Part shown: positions 35,047-43,114 of the stretch, piece by piece
Numbering within the stretch: the first letter of the stretch is position 1
How the letters are laid out: each line of letters begins with the position of its first letter
Assembly (NCBI GenBank): GCA_963707465.1
Contig: CAVPQK010000024.1
Coordinates: 868,001 to 932,000, forward strand
Direction: 5' to 3'
Source: Bog-159 sp963707465
Lineage (GTDB): Bacteria > Acidobacteriota > Terriglobia > Bryobacterales > Bryobacteraceae
DNA length: 64,000 bases
Notes under the pieces: generated by a model
What the model saw: the letters and a program-made list of their open reading frames with translations, nothing else
Told to the model about the DNA's origin: nothing
The model's database searches: none
Translations under genes and position numbers: made by a program

Positions 35047-36663
35047 ATGCGAAAAAATGTGACTGGCAGGACCGTAGTTATCGTAGTGACGATCCTGGTA
35101 TGCGTATTCGGCATCATCGGCTTTCCAAAGTCGGGCGCAGGGTTGATCGAGAATGTAAAGAACAATATCCGGCTGGGGCTGGACCTGAAGGGCGGCAGCC
35201 ACCTGGTGTTGCAAGTGCACGTGCAGGACGCCGTGAAGACGGAGGCCGACGGGGCCATCGAGCGGATGAAAGACGAGTTGAAGAAGCAGGGCGTGGATTA
35301 CACTTCGATCGACCGCAACGATCCGGCCACGGTGGCGGACGCCAAGGACATCGAAATCGACGTGAAGGGCGTTGCGGCGACCAAGACCACCGCTTTCCGG
35401 AACATGATTGCGGAGCACTTTAACCAGTGGGTTTTGACGCCGCTCAACGCGACCGATTACCGCTTGACGATGCGGCCGTCCGAAATGGTCACGCTGGAGC
35501 GCGACACGGTGGACCGCTCGCTGCAAACCATCAGCAACCGGATCAACCAACTGGGTCTGACGGAGCCCACAGTGCAGCAGTACGGGCAGGCGGGCACCGA
35601 CTTCGAAATTCTGGTGGAGCTTCCGGGCGTGGACGATCCGGCGCGCGTGGAGGAAATCCTGCAGACCACCGCGCAACTGGAGATCACGGATGTAAAGGAA
35701 GGCCCGTTTCAAAGCCGCGACGCGGCGCTGGCGCAGAAGGGCGGCATCCTGCCGCTGGGGACCAAGCTGGTGATGGAACCGGCGCAGGGCGATCGCGGCG
35801 CGAGCTGGTACCTGCTGGCCAAGACGCCCGTGATCCGGGGCACCGACGTGCGCAACGCGCGCGCGGGGCAGGATGAGTTCCGCAAGTGGGAAGCGCAGTT
35901 TTCCTTGAGCCCGGACGCCGGCAAGCGCTTCGGCAAGTATACGGAGGCGAATATCGGAAACCGGCTGGCGGTGGTGATGGACAACGCCATCCGCAGCGTG
36001 GCGGTCATCAAAGGGCGTATCGAAGACAGCGGCCAGATCGAGAATATCGGCAGCGAGCAGGAGGCTTCCGACCTGGCGCTGGTATTGCGCGCGGGCGCGC
36101 TGCCGGCCACCATCCAGATCCAATACAGGAAGACGGTGGGGCCCTCGCTGGGCGCCGACTCCATTCATGCGGGCATCGTGGCCGGACTGGCCGGACTGGC
36201 GGCGGTGATCATCGTCATGCTGGTGTATTACAGGCGCAGCGGCGTGAACGCGGTGCTGGCGCTTTTTCTGAACACCGTGATCCTGATGGCGGCGCTGTCG
36301 TATTTCAAGGCCGTGCTGACGTTGCCCGGAATTGCCGGCGTCATCCTGACCATCGGTATGGCGGTCGACAGCAACGTCCTGATCTTCGAGCGTATCCGCG
36401 AAGAGTTGCGGGCGGGAAAGGCCATCGTGTCGGCCGTGGATGCGGGTTTTTCGAAAGCCTGGTGGACCATCGTCGATACGCACGTCACCACCGTGGTTTC
36501 GTGCGCCTTCCTGTTCATTTTCGGAGAGGGGCCGGTGCGGGGTTTTGCGGTGACTTTGACGATCGGCCTGATCGCGAATGTATTCACCGCGGTGTTTGTG
36601 TCGAAGGTGATCTTCGACTACGAGTTGTCCGGCCGCCGGCAACCGGCGGAGCTGAGCATATGA
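35047..36663 (+). CDS. secD: Protein translocase subunit SecD
   Basis: A 538-residue membrane protein that uses the proton gradient to help protein export. It has an N-terminal membrane helix (about 10-28), the signature LGLDLKGGSHLVLQV, a large periplasmic P1 domain and five C-terminal helices. Typical motifs are GMAVDSNVLIFERIREE (in the helix 4-5 region) and TTVVSCAFLFIFG. Length is slightly shorter than the E. coli protein (about 615). It follows yajC after 36 bp and precedes secF after a repeat-rich spacer. Confidence 0.95.
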   Translation: MRKNVTGRTVVIVVTILVCVFGIIGFPKSGAGLIENVKNNIRLGLDLKGGSHLVLQVHVQDAVKTEADGAIERMKDELKKQGVDYTSIDRNDPATVADAKDIEIDVKGVAATKTTAFRNMIAEHFNQWVLTPLNATDYRLTMRPSEMVTLERDTVDRSLQTISNRINQLGLTEPTVQQYGQAGTDFEILVELPGVDDPARVEEILQTTAQLEITDVKEGPFQSRDAALAQKGGILPLGTKLVMEPAQGDRGASWYLLAKTPVIRGTDVRNARAGQDEFRKWEAQFSLSPDAGKRFGKYTEANIGNRLAVVMDNAIRSVAVIKGRIEDSGQIENIGSEQEASDLALVLRAGALPATIQIQYRKTVGPSLGADSIHAGIVAGLAGLAAVIIVMLVYYRRSGVNAVLALFLNTVILMAALSYFKAVLTLPGIAGVILTIGMAVDSNVLIFERIREELRAGKAIVSAVDAGFSKAWWTIVDTHVTTVVSCAFLFIFGEGPVRGFAVTLTIGLIANVFTAVFVSKVIFDYELSGRRQPAELSI

Positions 36664-36837
36664 AGCAGGGGCTCGGTTCTGGGTGCTGGGTGCTGGCAAA
36701 CCGCGCGGATCGTCTGCGGGGCGTAGGCCAGGACCCAGCACCTACCACCCAGCACCCGGCCGCAGAAGCGGCCCTGGGAACAAAATTGAAAAAGCCGGTG
36801 TCCAAGTCATGTAAAGCACCGGTATGGCGTAATTCCG
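36664..36837. repeat. secD-secF spacer with inverted GGGTGCTGG repeats
   Basis: Two GGGTGCTGG units near 36680 face CCAGGACCCAGCACC and CACCCAGCACCC near 36730-36760, so a long imperfect hairpin is possible. secD and secF are usually closer together, so this is likely an inserted repeat. An open frame crosses it but ends within secF and shows no protein pattern. A related CCCATCACCC repeat lies at 49230-49265. Confidence 0.6.
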
Positions 36838-38079
36838 ATGCAAATCTTTAAGAACACGAATTTCGACTTTCTCCACTACAAGTGGCCTTTCATTGGCGCC
36901 TCGCTGGTGCTCTCGGTGGCCGGGATCGGCAGCATTATCGCCCACGGTGGCCTGCGCTACGGCATCGACTTCAAGGAAGGCACGCAGATGACCGTCAAGT
37001 GGAACGGCACGCCGCCTGAGGACAAGATCCGGCAGGCCCTTTCCAAGAAGATCAACGGTGAAGTCACGGTGCAGCCGTTTACCGACGTCGCCAATCTGAA
37101 CTCGATCGTGATCGGCACCGAGCGCATGGGCGAACAGCAGATGGCGGCGGCCAGCAAAGCGATGCAGGATACGCTAGAGGCCACTTTCGGCGATCCGCAG
37201 AGCGGCAAGCTGGACTTCAACAATGCGGGCGCGAAAGAAATCGCGGACCGTCTCACCGTGCCGCTGCAGCAGGCGGGCGTGCAGCTCTCCGACGAGCAGC
37301 TCCAGAAGCTGGCCACGGATCTGCGCACTTTTCGCGACACGCCGCCGCGTTCCGGCTTGATCTCGAACTTCGATCAATTGGCGGTTGTGCCCGGCGTAAA
37401 CTCTGCTATTATTAGCGTTCTCAAACAGCAATGTACCCTGGCGCCGTTTTCGATCCTGCAGGTGGAGATGGTTGGTCCGAAGGTGGGCGGAGAGCTGCGC
37501 ACGAAAGCGGTTCTGGCCACCCTTTACGCGCTGGGTGGAATGTTGGTATATATAGCGTTTCGCTTCGAGTGGATTTACGGCGTGGCGGCGGTGGTGGCGT
37601 GCTTCCACGATACGATCATCACGATCGGGCTGTTCTCCCTATTCAATAAGGAGATCACCCTGACGGTGATCGCGGCTTTGTTAACGCTGGTCGGGTATTC
37701 CATGAACGATACGATCGTCATCTTCGACCGCATCCGCGAAAATATAAAACTGCTGCGCCGAGAGCCGCTGGAATCGCTGATCAACAAGAGCGTCAACCAG
37801 ACCTTGAGCCGGACGGTTATGACGTCGGGCCTGACATTCCTGACGGTCGTCGCGCTGTTCCTGTTCGGCGGGCCGGTGCTGCATGGCTTTTCCTTTGCAT
37901 TGGTGGTAGGTATTATTATCGGTACGTACTCCTCCGTTTTCGTGGCCAGCCCGATCGTGCTGTTCTGGCACAATTGGGCGGACGACCGGAAGAGGTTAGG
38001 GTCAGGCCCAGTGGCCACCCCGGTGACGGCTGCCAAGCCGCAACCGGCGAGAAAGAGTTCGAGCAAAGCCTTGAAATAG
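36838..38079 (+). CDS. secF: Protein translocase subunit SecF
   Basis: A 413-residue partner of SecD with six membrane helices. Signatures are YGIDFKEGTQM near the N-terminus, VGPKVGGELRTKA and GYSMNDTIVIFDRIRE near the C-terminus. A larger than usual periplasmic region (about 60-200) separates helix 1 from the rest. The basic Pro/Lys tail ends SSSKALK. It forms SecDF with the upstream product. Confidence 0.95.
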   Translation: MQIFKNTNFDFLHYKWPFIGASLVLSVAGIGSIIAHGGLRYGIDFKEGTQMTVKWNGTPPEDKIRQALSKKINGEVTVQPFTDVANLNSIVIGTERMGEQQMAAASKAMQDTLEATFGDPQSGKLDFNNAGAKEIADRLTVPLQQAGVQLSDEQLQKLATDLRTFRDTPPRSGLISNFDQLAVVPGVNSAIISVLKQQCTLAPFSILQVEMVGPKVGGELRTKAVLATLYALGGMLVYIAFRFEWIYGVAAVVACFHDTIITIGLFSLFNKEITLTVIAALLTLVGYSMNDTIVIFDRIRENIKLLRREPLESLINKSVNQTLSRTVMTSGLTFLTVVALFLFGGPVLHGFSFALVVGIIIGTYSSVFVASPIVLFWHNWADDRKRLGSGPVATPVTAAKPQPARKSSSKALK

Positions 38080-38098
38080 CAAATACGAGGAGGACCTT

Positions 38099-38854
38099 AT
38101 GTTTGAGCAGACATTCGTGGATACCGGGAAGGGGTCGCGCAAGACCTGGACCGTGCTGGTATCTTTCGTGGCCCAGATCGTGGTGATCGGGGTTGCTATC
38201 CTGATCCCGATGATCTACTTCGACGCTCTTCCGAAGAGCCAGTTGACCAGCTTCCTGGTGGCTCCGCCGCCGCCTCCTCCTCCGCCTCCTCCGCCGGCCG
38301 CGGCCCCCAGAATCGTCAAAGTGATTCCGCGGCAATTCGATGCCGGCCGCTTGATGGCACCTAAGGCGATCCCCAAGGACATCGCGATGATTAAGGAAGA
38401 AGAGCTGCCTCCGCCGTCTTCGGGTGGCGTGGTCGGCGGCGTCCCGGGCGGCGTTCCGGGCGGCGCGGCCGGCGGCGTCATTGGCGGAATCATCGGATCG
38501 GTCCCCACGGCGGCACCGCCGCCGCCTCCTCCTCCGGTGAAGGTGGAAAAGCCGGTGACTCCTTCGCGCATCCGAGTTGGCGGCAACGTGCAGGCGGCCA
38601 AGCTGATTCGCCAACCCAAGCCGATCTATCCGCCGCTGGCGAAGCAGGCTCGTATTTCCGGGCACGTGATGTTGAACGCGATCATCGGCAAAGATGGTAC
38701 TATTCAGAATCTGACAGTTGCCAGCGGTCATCCTCTGCTGGTGCCGGCCGCGATGGAAGCGGTGAAACAGTGGGTCTATCAGCCGACTCTCCTTAACGGG
38801 GAGGCGGTGGAAGTGGTAACTCAGATCGACGTGAATTTTACGTTGAGCCAGTAG
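38099..38854 (+). CDS. TonB-like energy transducer
   Basis: A 251-residue TonB family protein. A short basic cytoplasmic N-terminus is followed by a membrane helix (about 20-42), a proline-rich linker with an uninterrupted run of ten or more Pro (near 57-67), a Gly-rich segment and a C-terminal TonB domain (KLIRQPKPIYPPLAKQARIS, then GHVMLNAIIGKDGT and AVKQWVYQPTLLNGEAV). A GAGGAGG site lies 8 nt upstream. It opens the operon with exbB, two exbD genes and a TPR lipoprotein gene. Confidence 0.93.
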   Translation: MFEQTFVDTGKGSRKTWTVLVSFVAQIVVIGVAILIPMIYFDALPKSQLTSFLVAPPPPPPPPPPPAAAPRIVKVIPRQFDAGRLMAPKAIPKDIAMIKEEELPPPSSGGVVGGVPGGVPGGAAGGVIGGIIGSVPTAAPPPPPPPVKVEKPVTPSRIRVGGNVQAAKLIRQPKPIYPPLAKQARISGHVMLNAIIGKDGTIQNLTVASGHPLLVPAAMEAVKQWVYQPTLLNGEAVEVVTQIDVNFTLSQ

Positions 38855-38892
38855 TAGCGTTAAACTAATTCAACTCGCAGGAGAACAGGACA

Positions 38893-39630
38893 ATGCTTTT
38901 GCAAACGCAGGTTTGGGCGTTTTTATTGCTCCAGGAAGCGAGCCCCATCGGATGGGACCCGCGCTCACTGTGGGCACAGATGGGCGTTCCCGCCAAAATG
39001 GTGGTGATCCTTCTGTTCATCATGTCGGCCTGGTCAATCGGCGTCATGATCGACCGGTTGCTGGCCTATAGCGCCGCGCGGAAACAATCGCGCGCTTTTG
39101 CGCCGGCCGTAGCGGGTGCCTTGAAGGAAGGGAAGTTGGACGAAGCGATCAAAATCGCGGACCGCTACAAGAAGAGCCACCTCGCCAAAGTGGTTGTGGC
39201 TGGACTGCAGGAGTTTCAGGCACACCAGATGAGTTCCGAGATTTCGGGCGACGATATCGAGGCCTCCCAGCGGGCGCTCGAGCGCGCCGAAGCTATCGTG
39301 CACGCGGAACTGAAGCGCGGCATCAGCGGCCTGGCGACTATCGGTTCGACGGCCCCGTTCGTGGGACTGTTCGGAACGGTGGTGGGTATCATCAACGCGT
39401 TCAAGGGGATTTCGACGGAGAAGTCCACTGGTCTGGGCGCAGTGGCCGGCGGTATTTCGGAAGCCCTGGTGACCACGGCTATCGGACTTTTCGTGGCTAT
39501 CCCGGCGGTCTGGATGTTCAACTACTTCACGGGCAAGATCGAAGCCTTTGACGTGGAAATGGGCAATTCCAGTTCCGAGCTGATCGACTACTTCCTGAAG
39601 CGGTCGCAGCGGGCTGCCGCGAAACGGTAG
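38893..39630 (+). CDS. ExbB/TolQ/MotA family proton channel subunit
   Basis: A 245-residue inner-membrane protein with three helices (about 38-57, 148-170 and 190-212). The family motif is TIGSTAPFVGLFGTVVGIIN. With ExbD it forms the proton-driven motor that energises TonB. AGGAG lies 12 nt before ATG 38893. The order TonB-ExbB-ExbD-ExbD supports a TonB rather than a Tol or Mot role. Confidence 0.94.
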   Translation: MLLQTQVWAFLLLQEASPIGWDPRSLWAQMGVPAKMVVILLFIMSAWSIGVMIDRLLAYSAARKQSRAFAPAVAGALKEGKLDEAIKIADRYKKSHLAKVVVAGLQEFQAHQMSSEISGDDIEASQRALERAEAIVHAELKRGISGLATIGSTAPFVGLFGTVVGIINAFKGISTEKSTGLGAVAGGISEALVTTAIGLFVAIPAVWMFNYFTGKIEAFDVEMGNSSSELIDYFLKRSQRAAAKR

Positions 39631-39681
39631 GGCAGGCCCAGGCTGGTCGATGCCTGACGGTTATTGAAGGCGAGTTGAATA

Positions 39682-39711
39682 GGGGTGTCGCGACACTCTC
39701 CGCGACACCCC
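39682..39711 (+). other. Perfect intercistronic hairpin
   Basis: 11-bp arms GGGGTGTCGCG and CGCGACACCCC around an 8-nt loop, between exbB and exbD. No T-run follows, so it is more likely an mRNA processing or stability element than a terminator; it could lower or protect different parts of the operon mRNA. Confidence 0.65.
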
Positions 39712-39739
39712 GGACTTAACCTGAACTGGAGACTATACA

Positions 39740-40198
39740 ATGTCGGTTATTATTAAGTCGAAATCCCCGCCGCCAGTGGCGGACATCAACGTCACTCCGA
39801 TGGTGGACGTGATGCTTGTGTTGCTCATCATCTTCATGGTCATCACGCCTATGCTGTCGAAGGGCATCAGCGTGGACATGGTGAAGACCGTGAATCCGGT
39901 CTCGATGCAGGCCGCCGATAAGAGCGACGCCATTATCGTGGCGGTGACGCGCGACGGCAAGACTTATCTCGGCACCACGCAGATGCCCGCCGACCAGATC
40001 CCCGGCAAAGTCAAGGACATATTATCGGGCCGGTTGGACAAGATGTGTTATATCCGGGCGGACTCCCGCGCGCGGTACGAGAAGATCGTGGACGTGGTGA
40101 ATAATCTGCGCGCAGCGGGCGTGGACCAACTCGGACTGCTGACCGAGCAGATGCAGCAAAAGGCCAAGCCGGCCGCGGCTACGCCGTCCGGACAGTAG
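39740..40198 (+). CDS. ExbD/TolR family biopolymer transport protein (first copy)
   Basis: A 152-residue protein with one membrane helix (about 20-42). The motif INVTPMVDVMLVLLIIFMVI contains the conserved aspartate (PMVD) that carries protons. The C-terminal periplasmic domain ends in a Lys/Ala-rich tail. It acts with ExbB. A second ExbD follows after 40 bp; two different ExbD proteins per system are common in Acidobacteria and Bacteroidetes. Confidence 0.94.
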   Translation: MSVIIKSKSPPPVADINVTPMVDVMLVLLIIFMVITPMLSKGISVDMVKTVNPVSMQAADKSDAIIVAVTRDGKTYLGTTQMPADQIPGKVKDILSGRLDKMCYIRADSRARYEKIVDVVNNLRAAGVDQLGLLTEQMQQKAKPAAATPSGQ

Positions 40199-40238
40199 AC
40201 AACGATTCATTGGCCGGTACGAATAAGGAGCTATTTTT

Positions 40239-40661
40239 ATGGCAATGGCATTAGGTGGAGCGAAGGGCGCCATCTCCACTATCAACATGACGCCCATGAT
40301 CGACGTGCTCTTGGTCCTGATCATCATTTTCATGGTGATCACGCCGCTCACGCCGAAGGGCCTGGAGGCCCTGGTGCCGCAGCCGCCGCCTCCGGGAACG
40401 CCGCCGGCTTCCGACACGCGCACCGTGGTGATCGTCATCAATAAGGACAAATCCATAATGATCAACCAGGAGCCCACGCTGGAAGCAAACCTGGGTTCGC
40501 GGCTGGAAGAAATCTTCAAGACCCGCGCCGAGCGCGTGGTGTTCGTGAAGGGCGACCCCGATCTGGAGTTCCAGTATGTGGCCAAGGCCATCGATATCGC
40601 ACACGGCGCGGGTATCGATAAGGTCGGGCTGATGACGCCGCAAATGGAGGCCGGTAACTAA
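40239..40661 (+). CDS. ExbD/TolR family biopolymer transport protein (second copy)
   Basis: A 140-residue ExbD with the motif INMTPMIDVLLVLIIIFMVI and the conserved proton-carrying Asp, a Pro-rich stretch (QPPPPGTPP) and a periplasmic domain. It differs clearly from the first copy, so the two may form a mixed dimer. AAGGAG lies upstream of ATG 40239. Its stop overlaps the next start (TAATG), indicating translational coupling. Confidence 0.94.
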   Translation: MAMALGGAKGAISTINMTPMIDVLLVLIIIFMVITPLTPKGLEALVPQPPPPGTPPASDTRTVVIVINKDKSIMINQEPTLEANLGSRLEEIFKTRAERVVFVKGDPDLEFQYVAKAIDIAHGAGIDKVGLMTPQMEAGN

Positions 40662-41467
40662 TGAAACGGAAGGCCGTTGTGGTGCTGGCGATCGCCGCGA
40701 TGACGGTGTTCGCCACCAGTTGCGAAAAGTTGAAGGCGCGCGACCAGTTGAATAAGGGCGTGCAGGCTTTCAAGAGCGCGCAGTATCCCGTGGCGGTGGA
40801 GCACTTCAAGACAGCCGTGGAATACGATCCCTCCTTCGCCACCGCCCGGTTGTATCTGGCGACGGCTTACATGCAGCAATATATTCCCGGCGCCGATTCT
40901 CCGGATAACAACCAGATGGCGAAGGCGGCCTACGATCAGTTTCAAGAGGTGCTGGCGCGGGATCCGAAGAACGAGCTGGCGGTGGCTTCTATCGCCTCGC
41001 TGTTGTTCAGCGAGAAGAAGCTGGACGAGGCGAACGACTGGAACCTGAAGCTGATTGCCCTCAACCCCAAGTCCAAGGAAGCCTATTATACGCTGGGCGT
41101 GATTGCATGGACCAAGGCGCTGGTGACCGACGGGGAAGCCAGGGCTAAGATGGGCATGAAGCCGGAAGACCCAGGGCCATTGAAAGACAAGAAGGTGCGC
41201 GCGGAGGTCGCCGCGAAGAACGGGCCCATTGTCGACGAGGGTATCAAGGATCTCGACAAATCCCTGGCGATCGACCCGGAGTACGACGACGCGATGGCGT
41301 ACGAGAATCTTCTCTATCGCCAGAAGGCGGACCTGGAAGATTCGCCGGACGCGTATAAGGCGGACATCGACAAAGCCAACGGGTACTTCCAAAAGACCAT
41401 CGACACGCGCAAGATCAAAGCCGACCGGAAACCCAGCGGCGGCGGTATTGTCGCGGACACGAAGTAG
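40661..41467 (+). CDS. TPR-repeat lipoprotein of the ExbBD operon
   Basis: A 268-residue protein with a lipoprotein leader (MKRKAVVVLAIAAMTVFATSC, lipobox ATSC) followed by tetratricopeptide-like helices (RDQLNKGVQAFKSAQYPVAV, ARLYLATAYM, NELAVASIASLLF, DDAMAYENLLYRQ). It is translationally coupled to exbD2. Its place at the end of the TonB/ExbBD operon suggests a periplasmic scaffold for that machine, though this is inferred from position only. Confidence 0.88.
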   Translation: MKRKAVVVLAIAAMTVFATSCEKLKARDQLNKGVQAFKSAQYPVAVEHFKTAVEYDPSFATARLYLATAYMQQYIPGADSPDNNQMAKAAYDQFQEVLARDPKNELAVASIASLLFSEKKLDEANDWNLKLIALNPKSKEAYYTLGVIAWTKALVTDGEARAKMGMKPEDPGPLKDKKVRAEVAAKNGPIVDEGIKDLDKSLAIDPEYDDAMAYENLLYRQKADLEDSPDAYKADIDKANGYFQKTIDTRKIKADRKPSGGGIVADTK

Positions 41468-41475
41468 CAGCCTCT

Positions 41476-41605
41476 AACCACGGATGGATATGCGGCCTAG
41501 CGGGAAAAACCCGATATGGGCCGCAGATGAACGCAGATAAACGCAGATAAAACGAGCCACACTGAAGTTGGTTACATCTGTGTTAATCTGTGTCCATCCG
41601 TGGTT
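41476..41605. repeat. 130-bp element with 13-bp terminal inverted repeats
   Basis: Ends are AACCACGGATGGA (41476-41488) and TCCATCCGTGGTT (41593-41605), perfectly inverted. The centre has AACGCAGATAAACGCAGAT units and on the right their inverse. It looks like a small non-autonomous mobile element (MITE-like). The GTG start of the next gene lies in its right end. Related partial copies are at 13094-13155 and 62911-62948. Confidence 0.7.
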
Positions 41606-42469
41606 CCGTATTCAGAGTTTGTACTTGCCTTCCTGCTGCTCGCGATTCTGGGCTTTCTTTCGCCGGCCGTCCGAAAGTCCGCATCGCACCCGGCGTTTCT
41701 GTTGTCCCTGCCCTTCGTCTTGACACTGCTCTTCAGCGGGCTGGCTTTGGCTGCCGACGCGTTTAGCGTCCCGCTGGTCCTGCTGGTTCTGGTGTATACC
41801 TGCGCACCGGTGGCGGCCGCGTTCTTCCAGGGTCCCGCTGGCAAGCCGTCATGGATTGATTTTGGCATCATCCTGATGCTCTGGCTGCCACTGGAGTTTT
41901 CGGCGGGACAACATCTCATCCCGCGGGCGGCGCAAGGCTTCCTGCACAGCGTGGCCTATGGCATCGCCATCCTGCTGGGACTCACCATCTTCCTGGGTTT
42001 TCGCGCACTGCCCGGGATGAAATTCAATCTGCCATCGCTGCGCGATCTGGCTTATGGCGCCGCCGCATTCCTGGCTTGCGCGCCCATCCTGATCGTGGCC
42101 GGACGCCTGCTCGGTTTCATCCCGCCGTTCCACGCGCCCGCGCATGCATCGGCCGGCGCCATGGGCCGGACATTCGGCCTCATTTTCGTGGGCACGGCCC
42201 TGCCCGAAGAGATCCTGTTCCGTTCGCTGATCCAGAACTGGCTAATGCAACGCTACGGCTTCTCGACCGCCATGCTGCTGGTTTCCGCGTTCCTCTTCGG
42301 CTGCGCGCACCTGGATAATGGACCGCAGCCGCTGCCGAACTGGCGGTACATGATCCTGGCCACCATTGCCGGGCTGGCCTACGGCCAAGCATTCCAGAAG
42401 TCCGGCAGCGTGTTTTCGTCGGTGACCAGCCACGCGCTGGTGGACGCCACCAAGCACATTTTCTTTTGA
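41600..42469 (+). CDS. CPBP family intramembrane metalloprotease
   Basis: A 289-residue polytopic membrane protein with about eight helices. The CPBP motifs are intact: ALPEEILFRSLIQ (EExxxR), LFGCAHLDNG (FxxxH) and SSVTSHALVDA (HxxxD-like). The family contains type II CAAX-processing proteases and bacteriocin-immunity type proteins. The only good start is GTG 41600, inside the terminal repeat of the element before it. A second CPBP-like gene follows after 12 bp. Confidence 0.9.
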   Translation: MVPYSEFVLAFLLLAILGFLSPAVRKSASHPAFLLSLPFVLTLLFSGLALAADAFSVPLVLLVLVYTCAPVAAAFFQGPAGKPSWIDFGIILMLWLPLEFSAGQHLIPRAAQGFLHSVAYGIAILLGLTIFLGFRALPGMKFNLPSLRDLAYGAAAFLACAPILIVAGRLLGFIPPFHAPAHASAGAMGRTFGLIFVGTALPEEILFRSLIQNWLMQRYGFSTAMLLVSAFLFGCAHLDNGPQPLPNWRYMILATIAGLAYGQAFQKSGSVFSSVTSHALVDATKHIFF

Positions 42470-42481
42470 TCGGAGACGCAT

Positions 42482-43105
42482 GTGAATCGCAGGCAAAAGC
42501 TGATCGCCGCCGAGGCCGCCGCCGCCTTCGGTTTGATCATGCTGTATATCTGGCGCCTGCGCTTCACCACGCCCAAAGCCTGGATATTCATCCTGGGCTT
42601 TTTCGTACTGTCGCACATTCTGCGCGGCGAACGGACCGCCGGCCTGGGACTCCGGCGGGAGAACTTCAAGGAATGCGCGGAGAGCCTGGCGCCGGCGCTA
42701 TTGCTACTGACGCTGTCGCTCCTCGCCTGTGGCGCGCTGCTTGAAACCATCCGCCCCATCAGTGTGGAATATGGTTTCATGTGCTTGCTGGCCTACTGTC
42801 CGTGGGGGATCTTCCAGCAATACCTGCTGAACAGTTACATCGCGAACCGGCTGCTGATGGTGGCCTCCGCGCGGCGCGTCCCGTTGATGGCGGCCGCGCT
42901 ATTCGCCGGAGCGCATCTTCCCAACTGGTTCCTGATGGCGGTGACATTCGTGATGGGCTACTACAGCACGAAGATCTTCATGCGGTACCGCAATATCTAT
43001 TTCCTCGGCTTGGCGCACGCCGTGATCGGGACCGTGCTTTTCGTGGTTATCCCGGACTCCATCAGCCATCACCTGACGGTCGGGCCGGGGTTCTTTCTGC
43101 GGTAG
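42482..43105 (+). CDS. CPBP-like membrane protein lacking the EExxxR motif
   Basis: A 207-residue membrane protein with about six helices, starting GTG 42482. It keeps FAGAHLPN (FxxxH) and GLAHAVIG, but the EExxxR site of the first motif is replaced by WGIFQQYLLNSYI (QQxxxN). It is therefore probably inactive as a protease, or uses different residues. It is 12 bp behind an intact CPBP gene, so the two products might form an active/inactive pair. Confidence 0.82.
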   Translation: MNRRQKLIAAEAAAAFGLIMLYIWRLRFTTPKAWIFILGFFVLSHILRGERTAGLGLRRENFKECAESLAPALLLLTLSLLACGALLETIRPISVEYGFMCLLAYCPWGIFQQYLLNSYIANRLLMVASARRVPLMAAALFAGAHLPNWFLMAVTFVMGYYSTKIFMRYRNIYFLGLAHAVIGTVLFVVIPDSISHHLTVGPGFFLR

Positions 43106-43114
43106 GCGTACGCC

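Noticed and set aside
35886..36851. Long open frame overlapping the end of secD and the spacer
   Set aside because: It is an alternative frame of secD; the Gly/Arg/Ala-rich product has no domain and depends on GC-rich codon bias.
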